This document shows, in pieces, positions 36,885-45,919 of a stretch of DNA of 64,000 nucleotides (its first letter is position 1; each line of letters starts with the position of its first letter). The notes under the pieces are model-generated. The model ran no database searches. It saw only the letters and a list, made by a program, of their open reading frames with translations, and had not been told where the DNA came from. Position numbers and translations under genes: made by a program. Source of the DNA: Crateriforma spongiae. Lineage in GTDB: Bacteria; Planctomycetota; Planctomycetia; Pirellulales; Pirellulaceae. The stretch lies in NCBI RefSeq assembly GCF_012290005.1, contig NZ_JAAXMS010000007.1, forward strand, positions 167,991-231,990, written 5' to 3'.

Positions 36885-38855
36885 ATGAATCAGCCAGCGG
36901 CCGAGATTCCTGATCGCCACGGCGAAACGCCCGACCCAGGCTCCGAACGAAGGGGCACGACTGGGCGTGCGGATCGGTGCGCCGGTGTGGCGGGGCATGG
37001 GCGTTCGCTGCGCAGCAAGCTGGTCCTGTCCTTGGCGCTCATGTTCATCGCGTTCATCGCGGTCGACGAAATGGTGCGCCGGAACTATCTGAAACCAGCC
37101 CTGTTGTCGTTGGAACGGGCCGGAGGGTATCGCGACGTACGCCGCGTGATCGCGGCGATCGAATTGGAATCCGATCATCTTTCCAGTATCGCCGACTATC
37201 TGAACACGACGCATCCATCCGTTGCAATGCACGACGGGACGCGCCCCTTTGGCGATTCGGTAAACGACGGAATCGACTTTGCTGGGTATGTGCAGACCGA
37301 TGGCACTTGGGTTCCGCTGCACCAGGACGCCGACACGTCGACCGATAGCATTCAGGGTTTCGCGAAGCTGGCGGTTCGGCATCTACCCAAGATGCAATCG
37401 GAAAACCCGTCGTCTCAATTTCACGCGGTTCAATCCGCTGACGGGCAGTTGGCTCTGGTCGCCTTACGGGCCGCCAGACACCGTCCCGAAGATTTTTTGT
37501 TTGTCGGTCGGGCGTTGGACGCCACCAGCATCCGCCGACTGGGCCGACGGACCCAGGTCGATTTCCAATTGCGAAAAACCGTGAGCGGCGAACCGATTCA
37601 TAGCACTCATCCACTGGCGACCCCAACGACGCTTGCCGACAGCGGTTCGGTTCAGACCGTCAGCGCACGCTTTCCCGTTCTGGCAGAAGCCGGTCCCGAG
37701 GACTTGGAACTGATGGTGTTCATTCCACCAGACCTAGCACGCCGGGCCTTGCAAGCGGTTTACAGCGGACGAAATCAATTCGTGTTTGGTTCGGTGGCCG
37801 CTTTGTTGGTGTTGCTGATGATGCTGCAACGCATCGTCATCACGCCATTGCAAGCGATCCGGTTCCACGCCGAACGCGTGGCCGATGAAGGTCTGAGGGC
37901 GGAGCCGCCGGAAATCAAATCACGCGACGAAATCGGAAACCTGGCGCTGTCCTTTCACCGCATGATGCGTCGATTGCGACAGGCGCAAACACGATTGTCA
38001 GCCACCTCACGCGCTGCCGGGATGAGCCAAGTTGCCGGCACGGTGGTGCACAATATCGGCAACGTGCTGACGAACGTTAACAGCTTGCTGGAAGCGGCAT
38101 CGCACAAAGCGACGCAGTTGCGTCTGGCACCGCTGAAGGGGCTGGCAACGAAACTTCAAGAATCCAAAGACAACGACGATTTGATTCGGGAAATGCCGAA
38201 CTACTTGCGGTCGTTATCGGAAACATTGGAATCGGATCGTGAAGAACTGACGGAAATTCTGCAGACACTTCGCTGCAACCTGGGACATATCGAAGACGTC
38301 GTGCGTCAGCAAAGTCGACATGCCGGTGCGACGACCGATCACCAAACGTTTTGCGTCGGGGAACTGATCGATGAAGCAGTGTCTTGTTGTCAGGGACGCT
38401 TCGATGCCGCGGACATCACTGTCGACATTGTTGGCTATCCCGATGTCGTGGTTCGCTCGGATCGGTCCATTTTGCTGCAGGTTCTGATCAATGTGCTGAC
38501 CAATTCGCATGCGGCATTCATGGATGGGAAAGTTCGTGGCCGATGCATCGAAATCGGAGTCGACGAACACGGTGACGAGGTGTGTTTGTGGGTTCGCGAC
38601 AACGGTTGCGGCATTGATTCCGACATCATCGACAAGTTGTTCGATGCCCACTTCACGACTCGGGAAGACGGTACCGGACTCGGCCTGCATTTCTGTTCGT
38701 TGTCGATGTCCGGCCTGGGCGGAAGAATCGAAGCACGCAGTGACGGACTGGGGCGTGGAACCACGATCGTGATGACGGTTCCGTCTGGATTGAACAGCGG
38801 GTTTGCTGCCGAGGCCGCTATCGATGGCGATGTGTTGATGGAGGTGGGGACATGA
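36885..38855 (+). CDS. Sensor histidine kinase with CHASE4-like sensor and HAMP domain
   Basis: A 656-aa two-component kinase. The first membrane helix lies at about 46-62 and a second at about 297-320, enclosing a periplasmic CHASE4-like sensor (RRNYLKPALLSLERAGGYRD at its start). HAMP follows at about 320-370, then the phosphoacceptor region with VVHNIGNVLTNV (probable His389) and the ATPase domain with NVLTNSHAAF, DNGCGID and GTGLGL. The HNIGN-type His box differs from the commoner HE/HD form. ATG 36885 is used; the frame is also open from a TTG at 36870. The stop overlaps the next gene by 4 bp, so kinase and response regulator are coupled. Confidence 0.92.
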   Translation: MNQPAAEIPDRHGETPDPGSERRGTTGRADRCAGVAGHGRSLRSKLVLSLALMFIAFIAVDEMVRRNYLKPALLSLERAGGYRDVRRVIAAIELESDHLSSIADYLNTTHPSVAMHDGTRPFGDSVNDGIDFAGYVQTDGTWVPLHQDADTSTDSIQGFAKLAVRHLPKMQSENPSSQFHAVQSADGQLALVALRAARHRPEDFLFVGRALDATSIRRLGRRTQVDFQLRKTVSGEPIHSTHPLATPTTLADSGSVQTVSARFPVLAEAGPEDLELMVFIPPDLARRALQAVYSGRNQFVFGSVAALLVLLMMLQRIVITPLQAIRFHAERVADEGLRAEPPEIKSRDEIGNLALSFHRMMRRLRQAQTRLSATSRAAGMSQVAGTVVHNIGNVLTNVNSLLEAASHKATQLRLAPLKGLATKLQESKDNDDLIREMPNYLRSLSETLESDREELTEILQTLRCNLGHIEDVVRQQSRHAGATTDHQTFCVGELIDEAVSCCQGRFDAADITVDIVGYPDVVVRSDRSILLQVLINVLTNSHAAFMDGKVRGRCIEIGVDEHGDEVCLWVRDNGCGIDSDIIDKLFDAHFTTREDGTGLGLHFCSLSMSGLGGRIEARSDGLGRGTTIVMTVPSGLNSGFAAEAAIDGDVLMEVGT

Positions 38856-40894
38856 ATCCGGCTACCATCGACTATGCAAAGACGGGAGTCCGGCGACTGT
38901 TGGTCGTCGACGACCAACCGCACATCCACGACACGTTCGATCGGATTTTTCAACAACAGTCGGCTGCCGACGGAGATCTGGCGGATTTCGAGGCTCGTTT
39001 CTTGAATTCGGCTGCCGCGCCGTCGGCCCACGATGTCGAATCACCCAACGAAATGCCGGCCTATGAACTCAGTCATGCCGTTGGGTGCGATCAGGCGGTT
39101 GCGTTGATGCAGGCGGCCGTCGCCGATGGACAGCGGTTTTCCGTTGCCTTTGTTGACATGAAGATGCCCCAAGGACCGGACGGCATCGAAACCACTCGCC
39201 GTTTGTGGGAATTGGATGAACGTCTGCAAATCGTCATTTGCACCGCACACAGTGACCGTCCCTGGAAAGACGTCCTACAGGAACTGGGATACAACGATCG
39301 TTTGTTGCTGTTGAAAAAGCCGTTTGAATCGGACGAAGTACGGCAGTTGGCTTTATCGCTGAGCGAAAAGTACCGTCTTTCGGCGATCCGAACGCATCAG
39401 ATTAACGAATTGCAAACCGAAGTCAGTTTGCGCCGTAGCGTCGAAGACGAACTGCGTGAAATGGCCCAGCGGGACAATCTGACCCGATTGCCCAATCGAT
39501 GCTTCTTGCTGCAGCAACTGGAGAAAATCATTCAAAAGCATCGTCGCAATGTTCAGCGATTGGATGCCGTGTTGTTTTTGGATTTGGACAATTTCAAAAT
39601 CATCAATGACAGTCTGGGGCATGACGCCGGTGACCTGTTGTTGAATGAGGTTGCTTCGCGTTTGAAAGAATGCGTTCGTGACTATGACCTGCTGACGCGG
39701 TTCGAAGACCAGCAGCGTTTCTGTGACCAGGGCGAAGAAACGATGCGGCTGGGCGGCGATGAATTCGTCGTCGTGTTGGAATGTCTTAGCGGGACCGATG
39801 ATGCGATGCGGGTGGCACAACGGATTGTCAAACGCGTTGCCGAACCATTCAAGTTGGGGGACCGCTGGGTCAACGTCGGTACCAGCGTTGGCGTCGCTTT
39901 TGTGGATGCACAAATCCGCGACGCACATGAAGCTTTACGGAATGCCGACACCGCGATGTACCGCGCCAAAACCAGCGGACGTGGACGGGTGGCTGTTTTT
40001 GATCAGTCGATGCACGCCGCCGTTTGTGCCCGTTTGGAGATGGAAGAACAGTTGCGACGCGCGGTCGATCATGGTGATTTTCGATTGCTTTACCAACCAA
40101 TCGTTGACCTTGCCAACGGCCGAATCAAAGGCGTGGAAACGCTGCTGCGTTGGCAGAATCAACACGGTGTGAACGTCAGTCCCGATGAGTTCGTTCCGGT
40201 CATGGAGGAAGTCGGCCTGATTTCTGCGGTCGGCGAATGGGTGATCCGTGAAGCCACGACGCAGTTCGGCGGTATGTTGCAGCGGTTACCGGATTCGATT
40301 CGCGACACCATTTATCTGGGCGTGAACTTGTCCAGTCGGCAGTTGAACGATCAAGGCTTTCTGCGGCGTTTGCTTCAGATCTTGGATGAAACCGGATTCG
40401 ATCGTCGTCGATTCAAGTTGGAGATGCGAGAGACCGCGGATCAGCGAAGTGGTGCTCGAGCATTGGCCGGAATGCAGTCGCTGAATCAGTCGGGAATTGG
40501 AATACACATCGATGATTTCGGCAAAGGCCAATCATCGCTGCTGTGCTTTCAAGCCTATCCGGTGGAAACGGTCAAAATCGATCGATCCTTCACGGCCCAA
40601 ATTGTCAGCGACAACAGCCATGCGGTGATCACTCGAGCAGTGATTCAACTGGCGCACCAATTGGGCGCTCGCATCGTGGCCGAAGGCGTCGAATCCGAAC
40701 AGCAGATGTCGCTCCTTCGTCGATGGGGATGCAATATGGCCCAGGGGTACTTCTTTGCACCCCCGCTGAGCCTGGAAGACTTGGAACGATTGGTCGTTCA
40801 GCCGACACGCAGCACTGGCGTCAAGTCATTGATCGGTGACGTCGGCGGGATCTTCTATCATGACGGCCAACCGATCGTTAGCGGTATTTCCTAA
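38852..40894 (+). CDS. Response regulator with receiver, GGDEF and EAL domains
   Basis: A 680-aa cyclic-di-GMP regulator. The receiver (about 12-170) has Asp20/21, phosphoacceptor Asp102 in VDMKMP and Lys155/156 (KKPFE). The acidic pair and the phosphoacceptor are spaced 80 residues apart, about twice the norm, because of an inserted segment. The GGDEF domain has an intact RLGGDEF (301-305), preceded by a short insertion. The EAL domain has ETL (429-431) in place of EAL but keeps YQPIV, GVNLSS, DDFGKG and AEGVES, so hydrolase activity is plausible. It probably makes or breaks c-di-GMP under control of the upstream histidine kinase, with which it overlaps by 4 bp. Confidence 0.93.
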   Translation: MNPATIDYAKTGVRRLLVVDDQPHIHDTFDRIFQQQSAADGDLADFEARFLNSAAAPSAHDVESPNEMPAYELSHAVGCDQAVALMQAAVADGQRFSVAFVDMKMPQGPDGIETTRRLWELDERLQIVICTAHSDRPWKDVLQELGYNDRLLLLKKPFESDEVRQLALSLSEKYRLSAIRTHQINELQTEVSLRRSVEDELREMAQRDNLTRLPNRCFLLQQLEKIIQKHRRNVQRLDAVLFLDLDNFKIINDSLGHDAGDLLLNEVASRLKECVRDYDLLTRFEDQQRFCDQGEETMRLGGDEFVVVLECLSGTDDAMRVAQRIVKRVAEPFKLGDRWVNVGTSVGVAFVDAQIRDAHEALRNADTAMYRAKTSGRGRVAVFDQSMHAAVCARLEMEEQLRRAVDHGDFRLLYQPIVDLANGRIKGVETLLRWQNQHGVNVSPDEFVPVMEEVGLISAVGEWVIREATTQFGGMLQRLPDSIRDTIYLGVNLSSRQLNDQGFLRRLLQILDETGFDRRRFKLEMRETADQRSGARALAGMQSLNQSGIGIHIDDFGKGQSSLLCFQAYPVETVKIDRSFTAQIVSDNSHAVITRAVIQLAHQLGARIVAEGVESEQQMSLLRRWGCNMAQGYFFAPPLSLEDLERLVVQPTRSTGVKSLIGDVGGIFYHDGQPIVSGIS

Positions 40895-40955
40895 CGGAAA
40901 GCCCTGGAAGGCTTGCCACTTCCACCGGCCGAGCTTGTTGTCCGTCGCTGTTTTC

Positions 40956-43463
40956 CTAGCGACTGATAAATGCCGGTGATTCGACCAAACGGTGGATCAA
41001 CTGACGGACCGGATAATCTTCATCCGCGACCGAATCGCAGATGGCGTCCACCGTCGAACGATCCTGAGGTTCCAACCGCCGCCCCAGTGCAAAAGTCATC
41101 ATGCTTTCGACAAACGATCGTGCAAAGAACGATCGACGCTGGGCCAACAGCATTTTCAACCCTCCTAGGTCTTCGAAAGATTCACCGCTGGGCAGTTTTC
41201 CACCTGTTTCAATGGCAATCTTATTGCCGTATCGATCGCGACGACGTCCGATCGGATCAAAGCTTTCCAAAGCGAAACCCAAGGGATCGATTTTTCGGTG
41301 GCATTGATTGCAGGCTTGGTCGCTGCGGTGTTTTTCCAACAGATCGACGATGGACTTCGCGCCGCGAACATCGGGGTCGATCGCCGGAACATCGTCCGGG
41401 GGTGGCGGTGCGGATTGACCCAGGACGGTTTCCAGCATCCAGACGCCACGAATTACGGGGGACGTTTCGATTCCGTTGGCAGTGGCCGTCAACACGGCGG
41501 CTTGTCCCAACAGTCCTCCACGCAAGGGATCATCAAAATGGACCAGACGGAATTGTTCAGCCTGTTCCGCGGGGATCGCATCGGCGATGCCATACAAGCG
41601 GGCAAGATCGCGATTGATGAACGAATAGTCGGCGGTCAGGAATTCGGTCACTGGCAGGTCGTTGTCAATCAAATGCCGAAGGAATAACTCGGATTCACGA
41701 CGCATGTCGTCTTCCAGGCTGTCCTTGTAGTAAGCCTTGAACGAATTGCGATCCGGTGGTTGGCTGCCCAGGTCGCTAAGCCGCAACCATCCGTCCAGGA
41801 ACCGGCGAATCAAGACATCGCTGCGGGAATCATTCAGCAAGCGATCCACTTGTTCGGCACGAACGGCCCGGTCCGACAGTTGCCCCTGCGCTGCACATTG
41901 ACGTAACGAATCGTCGGGCATGGTTCCCCACAGGAAGTACGAGAGACGGGTCGCGATCGCATAGTCGGACAAGTGGTCTGCCGAATCGTCCACGTCGGGA
42001 TCCATGTACAGAAACGCGGGGGAACACAGAATGGCGCGAATCGCGTCTTGGAACGCTTCGAAATCGCTGCGTCCCTGTTTCTTGCGAACGGCAACGACCG
42101 ACATCAGACGATCGACCTCGGCGGGGCTGACCGGACGTCTGTAGGCTTTGGACGCGAATGCCGATAGGATCTCGCGTGTTCGCTCCGGTGCGAATGTTTG
42201 TTCGCCAAGCACCGCTTGCTGGCTGCGTGTTGGTGTGCCCGCTTCGATGGGGCCGCGGATCTGAACCTCATGGATTCGGATGTGTGGCAAAAAGCCGTCA
42301 CGAATGATCGTTTTGCGGTCGACGAAGATGCCGCTGCTTTTTCGTTTGTTTTTCGGCAACAGTTCCGGGTACTTGCGAACCAAACGAACATACAGGGGCC
42401 GCACTTCGGCCATCCCGTTGGGGAACGTAAAACGCGGTGCGAATCCTCGATCCAGCGGCACACGGAATGTCAGCCAAGTCGGCTGATCGTCGGGAACCTT
42501 GGAATGCGCCAATACTGGCTGCATCGGTTGCATCGTGTGCTGTTCTTTTAAAGCCACATCGCCAGGCACGATTGCCAGACGGAACGGTTCGTCCAGTTCA
42601 ATGCCAAGCTGGTCGGCCGGGTACGGTGTGTCACGGTTTTTCGCTTCGGCCAGTACGCGGATTTCGTAGGTTCCGTCGACCGGAACGCCTTGATCAAAAT
42701 CCAGCAACGGTCCGTAGGCACCTTCGGGGCGATCGGCCAGCGGACTGTCGTAAAGACACAGATAGCGATAGTCAAAAGCTTCCTTGTGGGCGGGGTTCAG
42801 CTCAGGCTGTTGCAAAAAGTGGCCGCGGAAATTCCAGGTTCGTTCTGGGACATCACGTGATTGCCGAAACACCTTTTCCACCACCTGGTCGGCGGCGTCC
42901 AGGTAGTGTTCCAGCAGATAGGCGGACGTGACCAATTCGTCACCGACATTGTCGAACGATCCGCCAACCGTATCGGCGGGAAACGACAGCGTCGGATCAA
43001 ACATGGACATGTCCATGTCGAACAGATCGGCAATGGTGCGGCGATATTCGTCCCGGTTCAGCCGGCGCAGGACGGTTTGGCGGTTCGTGCTTTGGGACGC
43101 CTGTTGGGCGAGGGCGATCGATTCGCGAAGGGATTCGGTGGTCGCCAGTCGGACCTTTTCAGCAGGTTGATCCGCGTCTTGGGGAGGCATGTCGCCCAGC
43201 GTCAGCTGATCGACAATCTCGGTCATCAGGATCACATCATCGGCACTCGGTTGCCGGTAATCGATCTGGTCGAAACGACGCTGGGCTTCTTGCGTGTCCG
43301 GTCCGTGACAGTCGGCACAGTATTTCGCCACAAAAGCCGCCAGGTCGTCGGCCGGGCATTCCCGCGGCGACATAAGGACAACGATGCAGGACAGCGCGAT
43401 CACACACCCCAGCGGTCGGCGAAGGCAGGGTGATGCCGCCACCAATCTTTGAAACCAATGCAT
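40956..43463 (-). CDS. DUF1592 domain-containing cytochrome-like protein (planctomycete type)
   Basis: An 835-aa secreted protein. After a signal segment (residues about 15-38), a haem c motif CADCH (Cys49, Cys52, His53) marks the planctomycete cytochrome C domain. The series DUF1587-DUF1592-DUF1588-DUF1585 follows in the usual order, with RRLNRDEYRRTIADLF, LSYFLWGTMPDDSLR, HRSDQACNQCHRKIDPLGFALE and a final ALGRRLEPQD. The function of these proteins is unknown; a role in periplasmic oxidation or polysaccharide processing has been suggested. It follows the DUF1552 gene by 11 bp on the same strand, and the two are normally paired. Confidence 0.93.
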   Translation of the reverse strand: MHWFQRLVAASPCLRRPLGCVIALSCIVVLMSPRECPADDLAAFVAKYCADCHGPDTQEAQRRFDQIDYRQPSADDVILMTEIVDQLTLGDMPPQDADQPAEKVRLATTESLRESIALAQQASQSTNRQTVLRRLNRDEYRRTIADLFDMDMSMFDPTLSFPADTVGGSFDNVGDELVTSAYLLEHYLDAADQVVEKVFRQSRDVPERTWNFRGHFLQQPELNPAHKEAFDYRYLCLYDSPLADRPEGAYGPLLDFDQGVPVDGTYEIRVLAEAKNRDTPYPADQLGIELDEPFRLAIVPGDVALKEQHTMQPMQPVLAHSKVPDDQPTWLTFRVPLDRGFAPRFTFPNGMAEVRPLYVRLVRKYPELLPKNKRKSSGIFVDRKTIIRDGFLPHIRIHEVQIRGPIEAGTPTRSQQAVLGEQTFAPERTREILSAFASKAYRRPVSPAEVDRLMSVVAVRKKQGRSDFEAFQDAIRAILCSPAFLYMDPDVDDSADHLSDYAIATRLSYFLWGTMPDDSLRQCAAQGQLSDRAVRAEQVDRLLNDSRSDVLIRRFLDGWLRLSDLGSQPPDRNSFKAYYKDSLEDDMRRESELFLRHLIDNDLPVTEFLTADYSFINRDLARLYGIADAIPAEQAEQFRLVHFDDPLRGGLLGQAAVLTATANGIETSPVIRGVWMLETVLGQSAPPPPDDVPAIDPDVRGAKSIVDLLEKHRSDQACNQCHRKIDPLGFALESFDPIGRRRDRYGNKIAIETGGKLPSGESFEDLGGLKMLLAQRRSFFARSFVESMMTFALGRRLEPQDRSTVDAICDSVADEDYPVRQLIHRLVESPAFISR

Positions 43464-43474
43464 TGTTGATGTTC

Positions 43475-44755
43475 CTAACCGTTGGCCACTTCGATGCCAC
43501 GCAGCGTACCGGTGCTGGTTGCAAAGCGGTCGGCGGGAACACCGAATCGATTCAGCATCGTCAAGAACAGGTTTGTCAGCGGCGGTCGATGATGAGCGGA
43601 TGAATCAAATGCCAAGTGCCGTCCGTGCCGGAATCCGCCACCGGCCAAGATGACCGGCAAATTGGTGTTGGTATGCGAATTCGCGTTGCCCATGCCGCTG
43701 CCGAACAGAACCATGGTTCGATCCAACAGCGATTGTCCCTGTTGATCGATTTTCGAAAGCTTTTCCAGGAAATTGGCAAAGTGCTGGACTTGGTAGGTTT
43801 CAATGTCGATCAACGCATCGATGCTTTCTTGAACCTGACCGTGGTGCGAAAGCGCGTGATAGCCTTTGCGGTATCCGAATCGGCTGGACGCAAAATCGCC
43901 GCCGATTTCCAACGTTGCGACACGCGTCGAATCGGTCTGTAGTGCCAAAGCCATCAAGTCATATAGGACCGGCAGATCGTCCACCATGTTGGTGTTGTCC
44001 GGTGCCGGCAGTTCCGTTTTCGGCTTGGGGATGGTCGACCATTGTTCGCCCAATTCCAAGCGATGTTCGACTTCGCGAACGCTGGTGAAGTATTCGTCCA
44101 ACTTGTCACGGTCTTGTTGGTTCAGCCGTTTCGCTAGCGACTTTGCGTCATCGTTGACCGCATCCAGAATGGATTCATGCAGACGGAAACGGTCGATGGC
44201 TTTCTGTCGATCCGCCTGGGCATCACCGACGAACAGCCGCTGAAACAACTCATGCGGTCCCGGAATCGGTGGCACGCGAGTGCCGCTGCGTGTCCACGAC
44301 ATCTGGCATCCGCCATGGATGCCAGTTTCCGATCCAATGGTCAACGACGGGAATCGCGTTTTTCCGGCAATCGTTTCGGCGGCCCGTTGATCGACGGTGA
44401 TGTTGCCGTCGGGTTGCGACGCGGCATCGACGTGGCGAACGCCCGAAAGAAATGCGTGGATGGCAAAGTGCCCGCCTTTGACGCCGTGGTCCAAACCCGA
44501 GATCACGGTCAGATTTTTTCGCTGGCTTTCAAGCGGCTTCAACGTCGTCGACAATTCGTACCGATCACCTGCTTGGCTGGGCCAAAACGCGCCGGGATAA
44601 AACCCCAGCATGTTTCCGATACAAACCATTCGCATCGGCGTCGCTTCGGTGGTGGCGGCCTGGGCTCGGCGAGGCAGCGATTCCATCGTTGGCAGGGCGA
44701 TGGTCAGGCCCGCGGCTTTCAAAAAGCCACGACGACCGCGGGGGGCATTTCGCAT
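43475..44755 (-). CDS. DUF1552 domain-containing protein, Tat-exported
   Basis: A 426-aa protein with a Tat-like start (RGRRGFLKAAGLTIALP) and the DUF1552 domain through to the C-terminus, with GMGNANSHTNTNLPVILAGG near the end as in the DUF1501/sulfatase-like relatives. It is expected to work with the DUF1592 protein encoded immediately downstream; in most planctomycetes the pair is co-encoded. The order here, DUF1552 first, is the less common one in my memory. Export as a folded protein suggests a cofactor or metal, but none is evident from the sequence. The promoter lies within 44756-45086. Confidence 0.9.
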   Translation of the reverse strand: MRNAPRGRRGFLKAAGLTIALPTMESLPRRAQAATTEATPMRMVCIGNMLGFYPGAFWPSQAGDRYELSTTLKPLESQRKNLTVISGLDHGVKGGHFAIHAFLSGVRHVDAASQPDGNITVDQRAAETIAGKTRFPSLTIGSETGIHGGCQMSWTRSGTRVPPIPGPHELFQRLFVGDAQADRQKAIDRFRLHESILDAVNDDAKSLAKRLNQQDRDKLDEYFTSVREVEHRLELGEQWSTIPKPKTELPAPDNTNMVDDLPVLYDLMALALQTDSTRVATLEIGGDFASSRFGYRKGYHALSHHGQVQESIDALIDIETYQVQHFANFLEKLSKIDQQGQSLLDRTMVLFGSGMGNANSHTNTNLPVILAGGGFRHGRHLAFDSSAHHRPPLTNLFLTMLNRFGVPADRFATSTGTLRGIEVANG

Positions 44756-45086
44756 CGAACGCGATTCCCTGGTATTGGGTGGGGCGGGAGGGTGTGGAGG
44801 CAGGCGATGCCAGGCAGGACCCTTGATTCTAAGCGATCCATCGGTCGCGGCAAAATTTATTTGGCCGGGATATGCGACCGTGCCGGATCAATTCAACACA
44901 GATCGCCGCCCGGGCCCGTCCCCAGGGCTAGGCAAAAGGGCTAGGCTATCCGAACGATGTTTGAATGGGCCGACGGCCGATCGGACGATCGTGTGGACCG
45001 CTGATTCAGGCGGCAAACGGCGAAACGGGAACTTCCGGCGGTCTCACCCGCTGGTTCCAGTGTGAATAGGATTTTCGGTCAGACGG
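44756..45086. other. Divergent intergenic region with a decamer direct repeat
   Basis: This 331-bp region separates the DUF1552 gene from the CPBP gene. AGGGCTAGGC occurs at 44924-44933 and again at 44937-44946, a 13-bp spacing, within 150 bp upstream of the CPBP gene. An A/T-rich patch (AAAATTTATTT) at about 44853-44863 could belong to a promoter. No hairpin or RNA gene is recognised. Confidence 0.45.
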
Positions 45087-45764
45087 ATGGACGATTCAGA
45101 AGACGAAGCACCACAAACGGCGGACGATGTATTCCGAACCGCGGTGATTTTTGAATCGGCACTGGGGCTGCTTGCACTTTTTTTAGGGTGGTTGCTGGGG
45201 CCGGACCCGCGTGCCTTGGTTCCAAAGATCGACCTCAGCGTTTTTCAGTGGGATGTCTGGTCACCGGTGGTCTTGGGGATCGGCTATGGGATGGCCGCCG
45301 CGATTCCAATGCTTTTGGGAATCGCCATCTTGCGTCGCTTGCCGTTGGAATCGGTTCGCGAATTGGAACGACTAAGCGACGACGGGATGCTGCGTCTGCT
45401 GCTTCAGCTCGGACCGCTGGAATTGATTCTGATCAGCTTGTGCGCCGGGGTTGGGGAAGAACTCCTGTTCCGTGGGTGGCTGATGCAGTGGTTGTCGGAA
45501 AACCCCAGCGGTGTCTCGGGCCCGCTTGAAATCGGCATCGGTCTGGTCGGATCATCGATCGCGTTCGGGTTGGTCCATCCCATCACGCGGCTATACGTCG
45601 TGGTGGCATCGGTGATCGGTTTGTACTTGGGCGTGTTGCTGCTGCTTAGCGGAAACCTGTTGATTCCCATCGCGGCGCATGCGACCTATGACGCGGTCCA
45701 GCTGATGATGACGGCTTGGCAAAAGAGTTCGGATTCGGTCGACCTTGACGAATCGGACGACTGA
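45087..45764 (+). CDS. CPBP family intramembrane metalloprotease
   Basis: A 225-aa membrane protein with about six hydrophobic segments and the CPBP (Abi) motifs: EELLFRG (Glu124, Glu125, Arg129), HPITR (His164) and HATYD (His198). These residues coordinate the metal in the CAAX/Rce1-like family. Bacterial relatives may process peptides or take part in immunity or signalling; the substrate here is unknown. The C-terminus is acidic and cytoplasmic. The gene is monocistronic or lies before the TolC-like gene (about 155 bp gap). Confidence 0.88.
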   Translation: MDDSEDEAPQTADDVFRTAVIFESALGLLALFLGWLLGPDPRALVPKIDLSVFQWDVWSPVVLGIGYGMAAAIPMLLGIAILRRLPLESVRELERLSDDGMLRLLLQLGPLELILISLCAGVGEELLFRGWLMQWLSENPSGVSGPLEIGIGLVGSSIAFGLVHPITRLYVVVASVIGLYLGVLLLLSGNLLIPIAAHATYDAVQLMMTAWQKSSDSVDLDESDD

Positions 45765-45919
45765 TCGATCCGATCGGGTCCTAGCGATGCTGCCGTGCCA
45801 TTCCGGTCCGGCGAAATCGTCTTGTCCCGTTTCAATGGCTTGGGGTGTTCCCACCGGAACACGGCGCCGATGGGGACAATGGATCCCTATCGACGTTTCG
45901 GTTCAAGGAAGAACCCGCC

